Shown one piece after another: positions 1 through 8,787 of a DNA stretch of 58,664 nucleotides (positions are counted from its first letter, which is position 1; each line of letters begins with the position of its first letter). Source of the DNA: an uncultured Candidatus Poseidoniales archaeon (GTDB lineage Archaea; Thermoplasmatota; Poseidoniia; Poseidoniales; Thalassarchaeaceae); the NCBI GenBank assembly GCA_902573085.1, contig CACGHY010000004.1, positions 1-58,664 on the forward strand. Reading direction: 5' to 3'. Made by a program: the position numbers and the translations under genes. A model generated the notes under the pieces. That model had not been told where the DNA came from and ran no database searches. It saw only the letters and a program-made list of their open reading frames with translations.

Positions 1-302
1 ACCTTCCCAATAGAGGCAGATTGTCTAGAGAGATAGAAGACCGTCCCTCCCTCATGAGCCTTCATTGCCATGGCATCCAGTGCGGTGTCTAGGACTCTAT
101 TTTCCCTTAGGATAGATAGAAGACCATCAATAGACTGAATTTCTGCAGAAATGATCTCAGAACTTCTTTTTACGGGAAATGAGGATCTCCCTGGGTAATT
201 ACTAGGTTCCCAGTCAGGAAAAATCGACCTTACAGAGTCTCTGACCTTATCTGGATCGTCATGACTTCGGATTAATGTAGAAACACGCACCTTGGGATCC
301 AT
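1..302 (-). CDS. UPF0201 family protein, partial (C-terminus outside window)
   Basis: An open frame runs from an ATG at 302 to the window edge, about 100 codons, starting MDPKVRVSTLIRSHDDPD. The pattern fits the archaeal UPF0201 family (Pfam RNA_binding, PF01877): a short strand, a DDPDKV helix, a proline/tryptophan-rich turn (FPDWEPSNYP), and a later LSILRENRVLDTALDAM stretch that matches the family's typical LR-x-x-R-x-LDTAR helix. The family is conserved in archaea and is structurally related to ribosomal L5-like folds; its cellular role is not established. It is divergent from the next gene, with about 90 nt between the two proposed starts. Confidence is moderate to good because the LDTA helix is recognisable, but the gene is cut by the window. 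Confidence 0.7.
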   Translation of the reverse strand, partial: MDPKVRVSTLIRSHDDPDKVRDSVRSIFPDWEPSNYPGRSSFPVKRSSEIISAEIQSIDGLLSILRENRVLDTALDAMAMKAHEGGTVFYLSRQSASIGK

Positions 303-391
303 ACACTTCCGAATTGCTGAGCATTAATAGTGATAACCAGACCTGTCCATTTATCACGAAAATTCAAACCATTTCTAACTCACGTTTGTAC

Positions 392-1150
392 ATGGTCCAA
401 CGTTCTGGCCTAGTCTCACTAGCACTAATTATGATTCCAAATATCATTGTAATTGCATTTAGAACCCTTTCTCCTGAACTAGATGAAGCGCTTGCAAATG
501 ACAATTTAGGGCAAATCCTGACTCATTTATTCGCTACGGTAATTGGGATAATTCTAGCCTTTAGGTACTCCCGAGTGCATGATCACGAATTCCGTCGCTC
601 CAAGGCCATAGATGCCCTGTCTAGAACCTACAAATTGGAAGATAAGGGGCTCTGGGAAAAGGGGGAAGTAGCTATCCAGAGGCTGGAGGCGAGGGCGCAT
701 TCCGACTTCAAAGGTAGAAAGGCATCACGCTCGAGGATGAGAATGCAAGGAAATATAGGGCAACTCAACAGAGAATTGGAAGAATTAGAGCACAATGAGG
801 ATGACTCCGAATATTCTGTTTCTGTGGACGGAATTGAAATCACCCAGGAAAAAAAGGGGGAGCAAAAAATGCCCGAGAAATCTCTTTTCCAATTAATAGC
901 AAATTTCTTATCTTCTTTGGTCGATAAATCAGCAAACAAAAGAGCGGAAAAGCATAATCAAGAAGTAAAGAAAAAACAATCCATTACGAAAGAGAGAATC
1001 GATGATTTTCAATCGTTTAGCTCTGCTGGAGGCTCTCAGTGGGTAATTCCAGATGGTACACAAAGGAAAACAAGGTTCTGTAACTCATGCTCTACATATA
1101 ATGACGCAGTTTCAGATTATTGCACATCATGTGGTTCTTTCATGGGTTGA
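392..1150 (+). CDS. Membrane protein with C-terminal zinc ribbon
   Basis: I do not recognise the family. The frame is open from a TTG at 314, but the ATG at 392 is preferred because it leaves room for divergent promoters. The product (about 252 residues) has two N-terminal hydrophobic segments (around residues 5-22 and 43-57), then a long charged, partly helical cytoplasmic region rich in Lys and Glu, and ends in a four-cysteine zinc ribbon, CNSC-x8-...-CTSC, close to the C-terminus. Such membrane-anchored zinc ribbons are common in Poseidoniales-like genomes but have no assigned role. The gene ends 45 nt before the dnaJ start on the same strand, so the two may be co-transcribed. Expression and topology are inferred. 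Confidence 0.6.
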   Translation: MVQRSGLVSLALIMIPNIIVIAFRTLSPELDEALANDNLGQILTHLFATVIGIILAFRYSRVHDHEFRRSKAIDALSRTYKLEDKGLWEKGEVAIQRLEARAHSDFKGRKASRSRMRMQGNIGQLNRELEELEHNEDDSEYSVSVDGIEITQEKKGEQKMPEKSLFQLIANFLSSLVDKSANKRAEKHNQEVKKKQSITKERIDDFQSFSSAGGSQWVIPDGTQRKTRFCNSCSTYNDAVSDYCTSCGSFMG

Positions 1151-1195
1151 TGGGGAACGGTTGATATGACTCCTTTCGAGGCCAAAGTCAGACCT

Positions 1196-2338
1196 ATGTC
1201 TGGTAAGCGAGACTATTACGATGTTCTTGGCATTTCCAAGGATGCTTCTGAGGATCAAATAAAACAGTCATTCCGTTCATTGGCTAGAAAATACCACCCT
1301 GACAAGAACCCGGATAACCCTGAGGCAGAATCTATGTTTAAGGAGATCCAAGAGGCATATGCAATACTTTCCAATCCAGAAGAAAGGAGGAAGTACGATG
1401 TCTTTGGGCACGAAAGACCGGGAGGATCACCATTCGGATCTCGTGGCTTCCAGGGCGTAGATATCAATTTCGATGACCTTTTCGGAGGAGGGTTTGAATC
1501 TATTTTCAGTCAATTCTTCGGTGGTCAGCAGCAAGACAGATCGCGTGGATCCGACCTATTGGTCAGACATTCAGTCCCATTTCAGGCTGCGATGGATGGT
1601 ATGGATGATGATTTAGAAATTGAGGTATTGAAGAATTGCCCTTCATGTAATGGCTCCGGATCTAATATCGAAGGCGGATCTAGAACTTGCCCCTCTTGCG
1701 AGGGAAGGGGTAGGATAGATGAGATTTCGATGATAGGTCCATTCAGACAGCGAGTAAGGAAGGATTGCGCACCATGCAGGGGTTCCGGGAGGCTTGTCAC
1801 AGACCCCTGCTCCGAATGCAACGGAGATGGTAGGTCACTGCAGTCATTTCAGGTAAAATTCTCTGTCAGCCCGGGAATCACATCTGGCAATCGTCTTAGA
1901 ATGCGCGGACAGGGAGAAGCTCCAAACTCTCAAAACGGACATCCAGGAGATTTATACATCGAGATAGAGGTACAAAAACACCAATGGTTCGAAAGAGATG
2001 GGGCGGATCTTCTAATGGCACTTCCGCTGAGTTTCGCCGATCTAACACTGGGCACTACAGTAGAGATTCCCCACATCGATTCTGAAAATCTGTCAATAAA
2101 GGTCCCCCCTAGCTCTAATCCTGGTGAAACAATCACCATTCATGGGAGGGGCTTGCCATTCAATGGAGACTCTCTCAGAAGAGGATCAGTTACTGTAGTT
2201 CTAAGACTACAATCGCCAAAAAAGACTACTCGTTCTCTCAAGAATAAAATCAAAGAAATCAGAGCTGAACTTGAAGATTCAATTCCTCCGATAGAAGAGA
2301 GAATTAGGGATGAAGCCAACTCTAGAAGGAGCCGTTAG
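1196..2338 (+). CDS. dnaJ: Chaperone protein DnaJ (type I Hsp40)
   Basis: Co-chaperone that delivers unfolded clients to DnaK and stimulates its ATPase. The J domain begins right after the chosen ATG (MSGKRDYYDVLGISKDAS) and holds the HPD motif in YHPDKNP. A Gly/Phe-rich linker follows (FGSRGFQG, FGGGFES). Four zinc-binding CxxCxGxG repeats lie at about residues 150-215: CPSCNGSG, CPSCEGRG, CAPCRGSG, CSECNGDG. The C-terminal substrate-binding domains follow. Length (380 residues) is normal for type I DnaJ. An upstream in-frame ATG at 1166 would add ten residues with no family support. dnaK and grpE are not in this window. Archaeal dnaJ is thought to derive from bacteria. The stop abuts the convergent gene by 2 nt. 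Confidence 0.95.
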   Translation: MSGKRDYYDVLGISKDASEDQIKQSFRSLARKYHPDKNPDNPEAESMFKEIQEAYAILSNPEERRKYDVFGHERPGGSPFGSRGFQGVDINFDDLFGGGFESIFSQFFGGQQQDRSRGSDLLVRHSVPFQAAMDGMDDDLEIEVLKNCPSCNGSGSNIEGGSRTCPSCEGRGRIDEISMIGPFRQRVRKDCAPCRGSGRLVTDPCSECNGDGRSLQSFQVKFSVSPGITSGNRLRMRGQGEAPNSQNGHPGDLYIEIEVQKHQWFERDGADLLMALPLSFADLTLGTTVEIPHIDSENLSIKVPPSSNPGETITIHGRGLPFNGDSLRRGSVTVVLRLQSPKKTTRSLKNKIKEIRAELEDSIPPIEERIRDEANSRRSR

Positions 2339-2340
2339 AG

Positions 2341-3441
2341 TCATTCTTCCTCCATTGCTATGGTCTTTGCCGGAACCGCTGCAATCGGGGCCCCCTCAAG
2401 AATTCCTGAGATGTGTATTGCTGCCTCCGGAGCTTTACCAAACACTTCTAACCGAACAAAGGTAGTAGTTCCCTCTTCCAGGTTTCCAAGGTATATTTCA
2501 TCATCCTGAAACATCATTTCAGGAACGACGCTGTCAATTTTTATGGGCTCACCAAGTGGAGTATTGATCCTAATCGCCGCCATTTCCCATTTCGACCGGT
2601 CTGTTTTTATTCCTATTAGAAATGATCCAGAACCCCTCTTCACTCGCCACAATGAAATATCTACATTGTCCGTGAAATGTCTTATTTCTGGTTTTCCGAA
2701 CTCTTCAGAAATTGCATTCCAAGAATCTCCACCCAAGGTTGAAAGTGCTTCATTAATTTCTTCAATATCCAAGCTACTCCTATCGGCAGAGAATCTTTGC
2801 CTCAGTAAACTCAAAACCTGTAACTCACTTTCATCCAATTCACTACTTCCAAAGGACGATGTTAGGATATTTTCCCTATTCCACCATATAACTACCAGCA
2901 TTGGAAGGATCAGGAACAAACCAGCGAATACATAGAAAGGAGCGAACATCCAAGCCAGATTAACATACTCTCCCGATTCATCGAAGTTTCCCATGTTCCT
3001 AATGATAAATCGATAATCCACTTCCTCCTCGTAACTTCCTAGCCTCTCAAGTCTTATTGCATGGAATCCTTGATCAAGTGTAATCTCGCCCATGTTTTCA
3101 TTTGCATACTCTTCTATCGACCAAGTACTTTGATTGAGCCTCTGTATGCTAATGCTCACCGAGTCGTTACCAGACACAGAGAATCTAATTGTTGTCCAGT
3201 TTGAAGATGAAATCTCAATAGCATACAGATCTACGGAGTCATTCAATTCGAAGGTTCCTAGGATGGTAGAATTATTTTCTGGCACTATAATCCAATTGTC
3301 CCCTACTCCTTCTGAACCCCATATTGTATCAGGCGAGTCTAAGTCCTCTTCAATCAGAAACTCCGATTCAGCAAAAACACCCTTTGTCAAGGAAATCATC
3401 GCAAATATTGCTAAAGAAATCGCGAGATTCCGGCCCTCCAT
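2341..3441 (-). CDS. Secreted/membrane protein with PPC-like domain
   Basis: Unrecognised as a named gene. Residues 1-24 look like a signal peptide (LAISLAIFAMISLTKGVFA). Residues about 35-160 resemble a PPC-type beta domain (pre-peptidase C-terminal), with the pattern ELNDSVDLYAIEISS followed by a strand-rich stretch and DQGFHAIRLERLGS. A single strong membrane helix lies near 167-190 (WMFAPFYVFAGLFLILPMLVVIWW). The last 175 residues would be cytoplasmic and include a mixed alpha/beta region without a known signature. The layout suggests a surface domain tethered to an intracellular module, possibly for sensing or scaffolding, but this is inference. The start codon sits 62 nt from the divergent arcS start. 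Confidence 0.6.
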   Translation of the reverse strand: MEGRNLAISLAIFAMISLTKGVFAESEFLIEEDLDSPDTIWGSEGVGDNWIIVPENNSTILGTFELNDSVDLYAIEISSSNWTTIRFSVSGNDSVSISIQRLNQSTWSIEEYANENMGEITLDQGFHAIRLERLGSYEEEVDYRFIIRNMGNFDESGEYVNLAWMFAPFYVFAGLFLILPMLVVIWWNRENILTSSFGSSELDESELQVLSLLRQRFSADRSSLDIEEINEALSTLGGDSWNAISEEFGKPEIRHFTDNVDISLWRVKRGSGSFLIGIKTDRSKWEMAAIRINTPLGEPIKIDSVVPEMMFQDDEIYLGNLEEGTTTFVRLEVFGKAPEAAIHISGILEGAPIAAVPAKTIAMEEE

Positions 3442-3503
3442 TGTTATCGCGAGAACGACTAGGCCTTAGAATCCTTCAAGCGAAATGCTTCCATCGACAG
3501 CCG

Positions 3504-5282
3504 ATGGAAGAGCGGCCCCTAGCTAGGAGCACTATCTCCAGAGATAGGTTCTCCAGACTATTCTCTATTGGAGACAGGAATTCTCCCGAATCATATTCTC
3601 CATGCCTTATCATCGGCGAAAATGACCCTGAATTGCCAATTTCCATCGCTCCGTTGAATCTGAAATTAGATAGCTCTGTGATTCCGTCTTCAATGGAAAT
3701 ATCTACACGTGCAAAATTATGCTACCCATTCGATAGAAAAGACACATGGACAGCTTCTCAGGGCTTATCCCTTCCACCCAGCCTAATTGACTCAAACTCT
3801 GGCGAATTCCCTTCTGGAACCGAGTTTTTGCCTGTAACTTGGAGCTCATTGCACCATGACCCATCCTTGCTAAAAACGATCTTCCAGCCATCCATAATTG
3901 CGTTAATGGACGCCCCACAGCTTTCGAATAATACTGGATTGATTGAAAAAGCACTCTTTACCATCAGAACCCACTTCCCATCCTCATTGATTTGGGCCCC
4001 AGGGATATCAGGACCTGACAATTGCGCCCTACTTTCTTGGATGGGGGTAGACATTTTTGATCTGGCAAGATCCAGACAAGCCTCATCGCTTGGCGTACTA
4101 CTTACTGAATCCGGACCAAGACTTCCCGAGGCTTCAACCAAGGAGGACTGTTCAATGGTCTCCCAATGTCAAATGTGGACACAATCAATTTCATCCACTA
4201 GGTCTGCAATTAGGGCAGGTTCATTGAGGGAGTTAGCAGAACTACAGAGTAAATCTAGTCCTAGGTCCGTGGAGCATCTTAGGCGACACGATCAACTTAC
4301 ACTCGAGAAGTCCGAGAAACTTGGTATGACACAAAGCTCTGTACAGTTTGGAACACAATTACGATGTCACTCATTCGAAAGTAGGAACGATGTAACAATC
4401 CGTCTTTGGAGGGAGCAGATTTCAGAGAAATATGAGCCCCCTACGAGAATGAGAGACGTTTTGGTATTACTTCCTTGTTCTGCCAAGAAACCATACAGGC
4501 TATCAAAAAGTCACTCCAGATTTAGGAAATCAATAGGTAATCGTAGAGTGCATGAGATCATGGTCACATCCCCTCTGGGATTAGTTCCTAGAGAATTGGA
4601 GGATATTTGGCCTGCTGCACACTACGACATCCCTGTAACGGGAGATTGGGATGAAGATGAACTATCGATAATCAGACAGATGCTAAGTAGACTTGTTGAA
4701 AGGGTAGGCTACTCTTCTATTGTAAATCACTCTGGGATAGAAACTGGCTTAGATGGAATAAATGAAATCGATACTAGGAAGGGAGAATCGGCGGGGTCAA
4801 AGGACTCCCTAGGTAGACTGAAGGAGGCCGTATCTTCCTCGTTCGGAAATGAGTCTGGGGAATTAGATTTCAGCCCTAGGGAGGAGAAGATGAAATCTAT
4901 TTCTAGGTTCAAATTAGGCTCCGATGAATGGCTAGAAGGTTGTCAGATACGTGGGAGGCCACCAATATTCACAATCTTGAGAAATGGAGAACAGATGGCA
5001 AAATGGGACCCTCGAAGGGGTAGGTTCCTATTCTCAAAGGCCAGCCTCAAGAATCTGTGGAGCCTTGGTATACTTAGGAAAGTAGAACTTATTCCTGGAA
5101 TTGAGTGGACGGGGGATATCTTCCCGAACATGATTGAGGATTATGACGCCTCTATCCTTATTGGTGACGAATTGGCTGTAATTCAGGATGGTGAACTAAT
5201 GGGCTCTGCCAGGGCAGTTGCACCAGGGTGGGAATGGCCATTTGGTCCAGGAAAACTAGCAAAGTCGAGACACAGGCTTTGA
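3504..5282 (+). CDS. arcS: Archaeosine synthase (TgtA2-like)
   Basis: Converts preQ0 at position 15 of archaeal tRNA toward archaeosine (G+). The diagnostic stretch is LLPCSAKKPYRLSKSHSRF near residue 340, which matches the conserved PCS-x-KPYS-x-S-SH motif of the ArcS central domain (DUF5591-like). The N-terminal 300 residues would be the tRNA-guanine transglycosylase-like half, strongly diverged here. The C-terminal 110 residues fit a PUA-type RNA-binding domain, ending with GDELAVIQDGELMGSARAV. The frame is open upstream to 3324, but that part overlaps the divergent gene; the ATG at 3504 gives a 592-residue protein of normal family size. The tgtA partner is not in the window. Confidence is good because the motif is distinctive; the N-terminal half alone would not identify it. 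Confidence 0.8.
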   Translation: MEERPLARSTISRDRFSRLFSIGDRNSPESYSPCLIIGENDPELPISIAPLNLKLDSSVIPSSMEISTRAKLCYPFDRKDTWTASQGLSLPPSLIDSNSGEFPSGTEFLPVTWSSLHHDPSLLKTIFQPSIIALMDAPQLSNNTGLIEKALFTIRTHFPSSLIWAPGISGPDNCALLSWMGVDIFDLARSRQASSLGVLLTESGPRLPEASTKEDCSMVSQCQMWTQSISSTRSAIRAGSLRELAELQSKSSPRSVEHLRRHDQLTLEKSEKLGMTQSSVQFGTQLRCHSFESRNDVTIRLWREQISEKYEPPTRMRDVLVLLPCSAKKPYRLSKSHSRFRKSIGNRRVHEIMVTSPLGLVPRELEDIWPAAHYDIPVTGDWDEDELSIIRQMLSRLVERVGYSSIVNHSGIETGLDGINEIDTRKGESAGSKDSLGRLKEAVSSSFGNESGELDFSPREEKMKSISRFKLGSDEWLEGCQIRGRPPIFTILRNGEQMAKWDPRRGRFLFSKASLKNLWSLGILRKVELIPGIEWTGDIFPNMIEDYDASILIGDELAVIQDGELMGSARAVAPGWEWPFGPGKLAKSRHRL

Positions 5283-5355
5283 TCCAATATCAATGCCATC
5301 CACGGCGTAGCGGTTAAAGAGGGACAGCAGGTCGCCGGGCTCCTGAGGAATACAA

Positions 5356-5811
5356 TTGTCTAGGATGCACAGTAAGGGAAAGGGAGCCAGCGGTTCCAGA
5401 AAACCCCATTCTCAAACTCCTCCAGAGTGGTCAAATTATGATAAGAAGGAAGTCGAGGAACTAATTCTTCAACTCTCCGAAGAAGGAAACTCAAACGCAT
5501 CAATTGGCACAATCCTCAGGGATAAACATGGAGTTCCTAACGTAAGACTGGTGACCGGAGAAAGAATATCTCAAACTCTGGAGAGAATGGGCAAGTCCGG
5601 AAAGCTCCCGGAAGATCTCATGAGCCTGATGAGAAGAGCCCTGAGATTGATTGACCACCTCTCTCAGAATTCCAAGGATATCCATAATAGAAGGCAGCTA
5701 GAACTGTGTGAATCCAAGATTAGACGTCTTTCTAGATATTACAGGGAGAACAACCAGATTGACTCAGAATGGACCTACAAGAGGGACCAGCTAAGGCTAA
5801 TGGTCGAGTAA
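5356..5811 (+). CDS. rps15: 30S ribosomal protein S15 (uS15)
   Basis: Primary 16S rRNA-binding protein of the small subunit. Residues 1-20 carry the archaeal/eukaryal extension (MSRMHSKGKGASGSRKP), which closely matches the typical MARMHARKRG start; this argues for the TTG at 5356 as start rather than the ATG at 5365. The core follows (LRRALRLIDHLSQNSKDIHNR, then the C-terminal helix with LSRYYRENNQ). Length of 151 residues is normal for the archaeal family. The following gene begins 37 nt downstream on the same strand; in many euryarchaea a DHH/RecJ-like gene follows rps15, which bears on how that gene is read here. Confidence 0.95.
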   Translation: MSRMHSKGKGASGSRKPHSQTPPEWSNYDKKEVEELILQLSEEGNSNASIGTILRDKHGVPNVRLVTGERISQTLERMGKSGKLPEDLMSLMRRALRLIDHLSQNSKDIHNRRQLELCESKIRRLSRYYRENNQIDSEWTYKRDQLRLMVE

Positions 5812-5848
5812 TCACTAGAGATTTGTACTCCCTCTCTACCGAGGTATT

Positions 5849-6694
5849 GTGAGAGATATATCGGAGCTCGACGTTTTCTCTTCTGTTAGGGAACCATTTC
5901 GTAACTTCGCTGGAGAAGTTTGTAACAGAAAGAAGAAGATAGTCCTAATTTCTGAAGCAAATATCAGAGGGGCATTAACTCTAGCTCCCATCGAGGCTGC
6001 ACTTCTTGATTCGGGACTTCCTTACCGTAGGAGATTCACAGATCAAAGTCCAGATTCAGAGACATTTGTCCGCGTCGCCGAAGACTCAGGTAAAGGAAGA
6101 CCCTCGAATAATGGGATTGTAATCTCCGAGTTCGTTGTTGAGGGACTTAGGGGTAGTTCCGGAGATTCCAGAAAGGGCCCACTATGCACTGTAGCACAAG
6201 CGCATTTTCTAGCTACTGAGATCAATCCAAGCAGTGAAAGGCTCAGAAGGTTAAGGCCTTGGATCCTGTCAGGGAATTTGATTGGCGACTCACTTGATAG
6301 GGGATACGATCCAGTTTATTCCTTCCTCCGAGACTATCTTTCTGAACAAGGAGTAATCAAGGTAGTTCCTGTGACTGAGGTAAAATCTCCGGAATCTGGT
6401 AATTACCCTTGGATTGAAGAGGCTGAACTATGGAGAGTAACTGATCTTTGGCAAGATTCCAATTTAGAAAAAAAAGAACTAATAATGGGAGAACTGGCTA
6501 TGCCAATTTTCAATTCAAAAGTCCCATCAACGTCTAGAGTCGAGGAACTTCTCTGGCATTGCGTAGTTGCTCCAAATTGGGAATCTGATCTATCATCTCA
6601 GATTTTCAGGGCTAAGTCATTTTGGGATACAAAAAAGCCCATAGAAGCAGCCAACGAGATTGCAGATTTGCTTGTCTCAATAGGACAGATATGA
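5849..6694 (+). CDS. Unknown protein, possible degenerate DHH/RecJ-like homolog
   Basis: No confident family match. It starts with GTG and encodes 281 residues. Near residues 28-60 the pattern KKKIVLISEANIRGALTLAP followed by IEAALLDSGLPYRRRF has the shape of the first DHH-phosphoesterase strand and helix (usually SHxDxDGxxSAAxxxxAL then a basic strand), but the metal-binding His and Asp residues are absent. The position directly after rps15 is where GAN/RecJ-like DHH proteins often sit in euryarchaea (established context), so an inactive DHH/Cdc45-like replisome protein is a reasonable guess. Against it, no second DHHA1-type glycine motif is visible. The stop codon directly abuts the stop of the convergent gene. 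Treat as hypothetical. Confidence 0.4.
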   Translation: MRDISELDVFSSVREPFRNFAGEVCNRKKKIVLISEANIRGALTLAPIEAALLDSGLPYRRRFTDQSPDSETFVRVAEDSGKGRPSNNGIVISEFVVEGLRGSSGDSRKGPLCTVAQAHFLATEINPSSERLRRLRPWILSGNLIGDSLDRGYDPVYSFLRDYLSEQGVIKVVPVTEVKSPESGNYPWIEEAELWRVTDLWQDSNLEKKELIMGELAMPIFNSKVPSTSRVEELLWHCVVAPNWESDLSSQIFRAKSFWDTKKPIEAANEIADLLVSIGQI

Positions 6695-7987
6695 CTATTC
6701 GATCCTCAGGGTACTTTCACATGCAGGGCAATCAATCCTCAGTGGCCGAATATCTGACTCGACAGGAACTTTCTTTCCACACGAAGGACATCTAACCATT
6801 CCGCCCTTATTCGAATTTCTCTGAACCCCAGAATCTTCAACAACCGGAGAAATTACTGAAGCAGGGAAAACAAGGAGTATGCTGGAACTAACTACCCCTA
6901 GAACTATTGGCATAGGTAAACCGAACCAGTAAATGGATAGCGATAGAACGCCCAAAACTCCAATCATAATCATACTTGGTGCTCTTGTCCTCCTCCTAGT
7001 CAGAGCCATACCAATTCCCAGTGCCAAGCAAAGAGCAAACACTGAAATCATTGCTGATATCAGTGGACTGAAGAGAAGGGCGTTTTCGGCCCCAAACTCC
7101 ATTCTGAAGTCTGTATCGGATTCGATATCGGAACTCTCCATAGTGATTATTTCCATCAATATCCACCTCCTATGGCTATAGTCTATCTCTTCATTGTCTA
7201 GGTATATCCCTCCAAAGCCAGAAAGCATTCCTGTTCTTATCTCAAATGAGAGTCCCACCTTATCCCAGAAATCATATCCCCCCGGCCTCACAAAATCCTC
7301 AATCAGTGCTTGTCTGGAGCCACTATCGGAGACATAGTATGTCGACGAAACTCTTAATGAAATAGAGTCTGAATTAAATGCTCTAGAAGCCCCTAGATCT
7401 ATGCTAATCTCAAGAGGGCCAAAGTCGACTGGATCCACTCCAAAAACAGCTTCTGGGTCAATCATCAAGCCACTGGAAAGGAATGATTTCAGATCGGACT
7501 TCGAACCTCTTAGATGGGTTTCTAGAGAAGACAGCTCTGAGTTATCCACTCTCCCGTTCTGCTTCTCCGAAGAGCTAACCTGATCTGAAAATGTGTTCAG
7601 ATTTCTCCACCAACTGTTTGATCCCAGGCTCTTATTCCCTATATTGTCTAGTCCCCACCTCATCCATTGAGACATAGCACCGTCGAACGATATGATCGTC
7701 TTTCTCTCGATCGAGTTGCCGTCATATTTGCAGTTGATTTCAACATCAAGTATCGAGCCTCCAGTCCGCGGAGGCTCTTCCTCTGGATACCAACTATTGT
7801 CTCCTGTGTCCTGGCCTAGCGTAATATCGTGAATTTTACTAGCTTCAATCACTAGTGACCCTTGAAGAGATATATGAAAATCCGTCCTAACCGAGCCCCC
7901 CCCCGCTCTCGCTGGGATCCCACACAAATGTGACATCCACCCAGTCTTCATTGGAGTTAACAATCGGACTTTCTGTGATCTCAACAT
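6695..7987 (-). CDS. Membrane protein with C-terminal zinc ribbon, 3' part of frameshifted gene
   Basis: This open frame is the downstream half of a gene broken at a nine-G run (7896-7904, read on the minus strand). Genuine coding begins around the run; the first 30 or so residues of the frame before it are out-of-frame read-through. The visible protein has a large beta-rich extracytoplasmic region with a CKYDGN stretch, then several membrane helices (around ALLFSPLISAMISVFALCL and MIMIGVLGVLSLSIYWFG), and ends in a zinc ribbon CPSCGKKV-...-CPACESTL. Family unknown. If one G is removed, the frame joins smoothly with the upstream ORF as SESGGGSVRTDF, giving one protein of about 675 residues. 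Confidence 0.6.
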   Translation of the reverse strand: MLRSQKVRLLTPMKTGWMSHLCGIPARAGGGSVRTDFHISLQGSLVIEASKIHDITLGQDTGDNSWYPEEEPPRTGGSILDVEINCKYDGNSIERKTIISFDGAMSQWMRWGLDNIGNKSLGSNSWWRNLNTFSDQVSSSEKQNGRVDNSELSSLETHLRGSKSDLKSFLSSGLMIDPEAVFGVDPVDFGPLEISIDLGASRAFNSDSISLRVSSTYYVSDSGSRQALIEDFVRPGGYDFWDKVGLSFEIRTGMLSGFGGIYLDNEEIDYSHRRWILMEIITMESSDIESDTDFRMEFGAENALLFSPLISAMISVFALCLALGIGMALTRRRTRAPSMIMIGVLGVLSLSIYWFGLPMPIVLGVVSSSILLVFPASVISPVVEDSGVQRNSNKGGMVRCPSCGKKVPVESDIRPLRIDCPACESTLRIE

Positions 7988-8720
7988 TCTGAACCATTAG
8001 ACCACCAGATGAAGAGGTCCATATCCTGTCGCCGAAGCCAGAACTCAGTCTAACTGGAAAGAAAACAAGGCTTCCCTTAACACTAGCATCACGAATTTCG
8101 ACATTTATTAGCGGGAATGACATGGACATCGCAGCCGGATATTCTTCTGAGCCCCAGTAGAAGCTTATTCCAGACTCACTTCCCGGATTTGAAAAAATCA
8201 AACTTCTGACTGAAAATGTAATTTCGATTTTGTCATCTTTGGAGAATTGACCGTCTTGCACCTCTATCGGGATAGAAAGCTCACCCGAATCGCTGACATA
8301 AACTGCCGGGAGCTGTCCCGAGCTTTCGTAGGTATTTCCCCCGACCTTTACTACAACTGTTGCGTTCGCAGAAACCCCGGAAGAGTCCTTCACCTCATAT
8401 GGTATGGTGAAAGTCCATGTCCCCGAAGAATAACTGCCAGATTCCCCCCATATAATCGTCCAAGTACCGATTTCAACTTCCCCAAAAACTGATGAAGTCA
8501 CCTCCATGGACTTTTCCTCCTCTAATTCATTAGAGAATGGGGTCAGTTGCCCACTGTCTGCATCTCCAATCAAGAATAGATCAAATTCATCCGGAGATTC
8601 ACAGCAATCATTGTTCTCTTGGGCATTAGCCATCATGGGAGAAAAAACTACCATTATCATCATCAAGGAAAAAATGACTGCGAATCTTGAACTGGCGGCT
8701 TCCACGTTACTCTGATTCAC
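7887..8720 (-). CDS. Secreted-domain 5' part of frameshifted membrane protein gene
   Basis: Upstream half of the gene described at 6695-7987. The start is uncertain: a GTG at 8720 places a basic/polar stretch before a good signal peptide (FAVIFSLMMIMVVFSPMMANA), whereas the open frame extends to 8861 inside the 3' end of gltX. After the signal peptide come Asp/Ser-rich beta-sandwich regions (for example TWTIIWGESGSYSSGTWTF) typical of adhesin or Ig-like surface domains. The frame terminates at 7887 just after DPSESGGGLG, directly past the nine-G run, while the other frame continues the same kind of sequence. This is either a sequencing or assembly error or a real slippery tract. No function can be assigned. 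Confidence 0.55.
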   Translation of the reverse strand: MNQSNVEAASSRFAVIFSLMMIMVVFSPMMANAQENNDCCESPDEFDLFLIGDADSGQLTPFSNELEEEKSMEVTSSVFGEVEIGTWTIIWGESGSYSSGTWTFTIPYEVKDSSGVSANATVVVKVGGNTYESSGQLPAVYVSDSGELSIPIEVQDGQFSKDDKIEITFSVRSLIFSNPGSESGISFYWGSEEYPAAMSMSFPLINVEIRDASVKGSLVFFPVRLSSGFGDRIWTSSSGGLMVQNVEITESPIVNSNEDWVDVTFVWDPSESGGGLG

Positions 8721-8787
8721 ACTGGCCCCTTCAATGCCACGTAAACTTTCAGTGAAAATATGCCGGTTTAAACGCAATTCAACTTTG

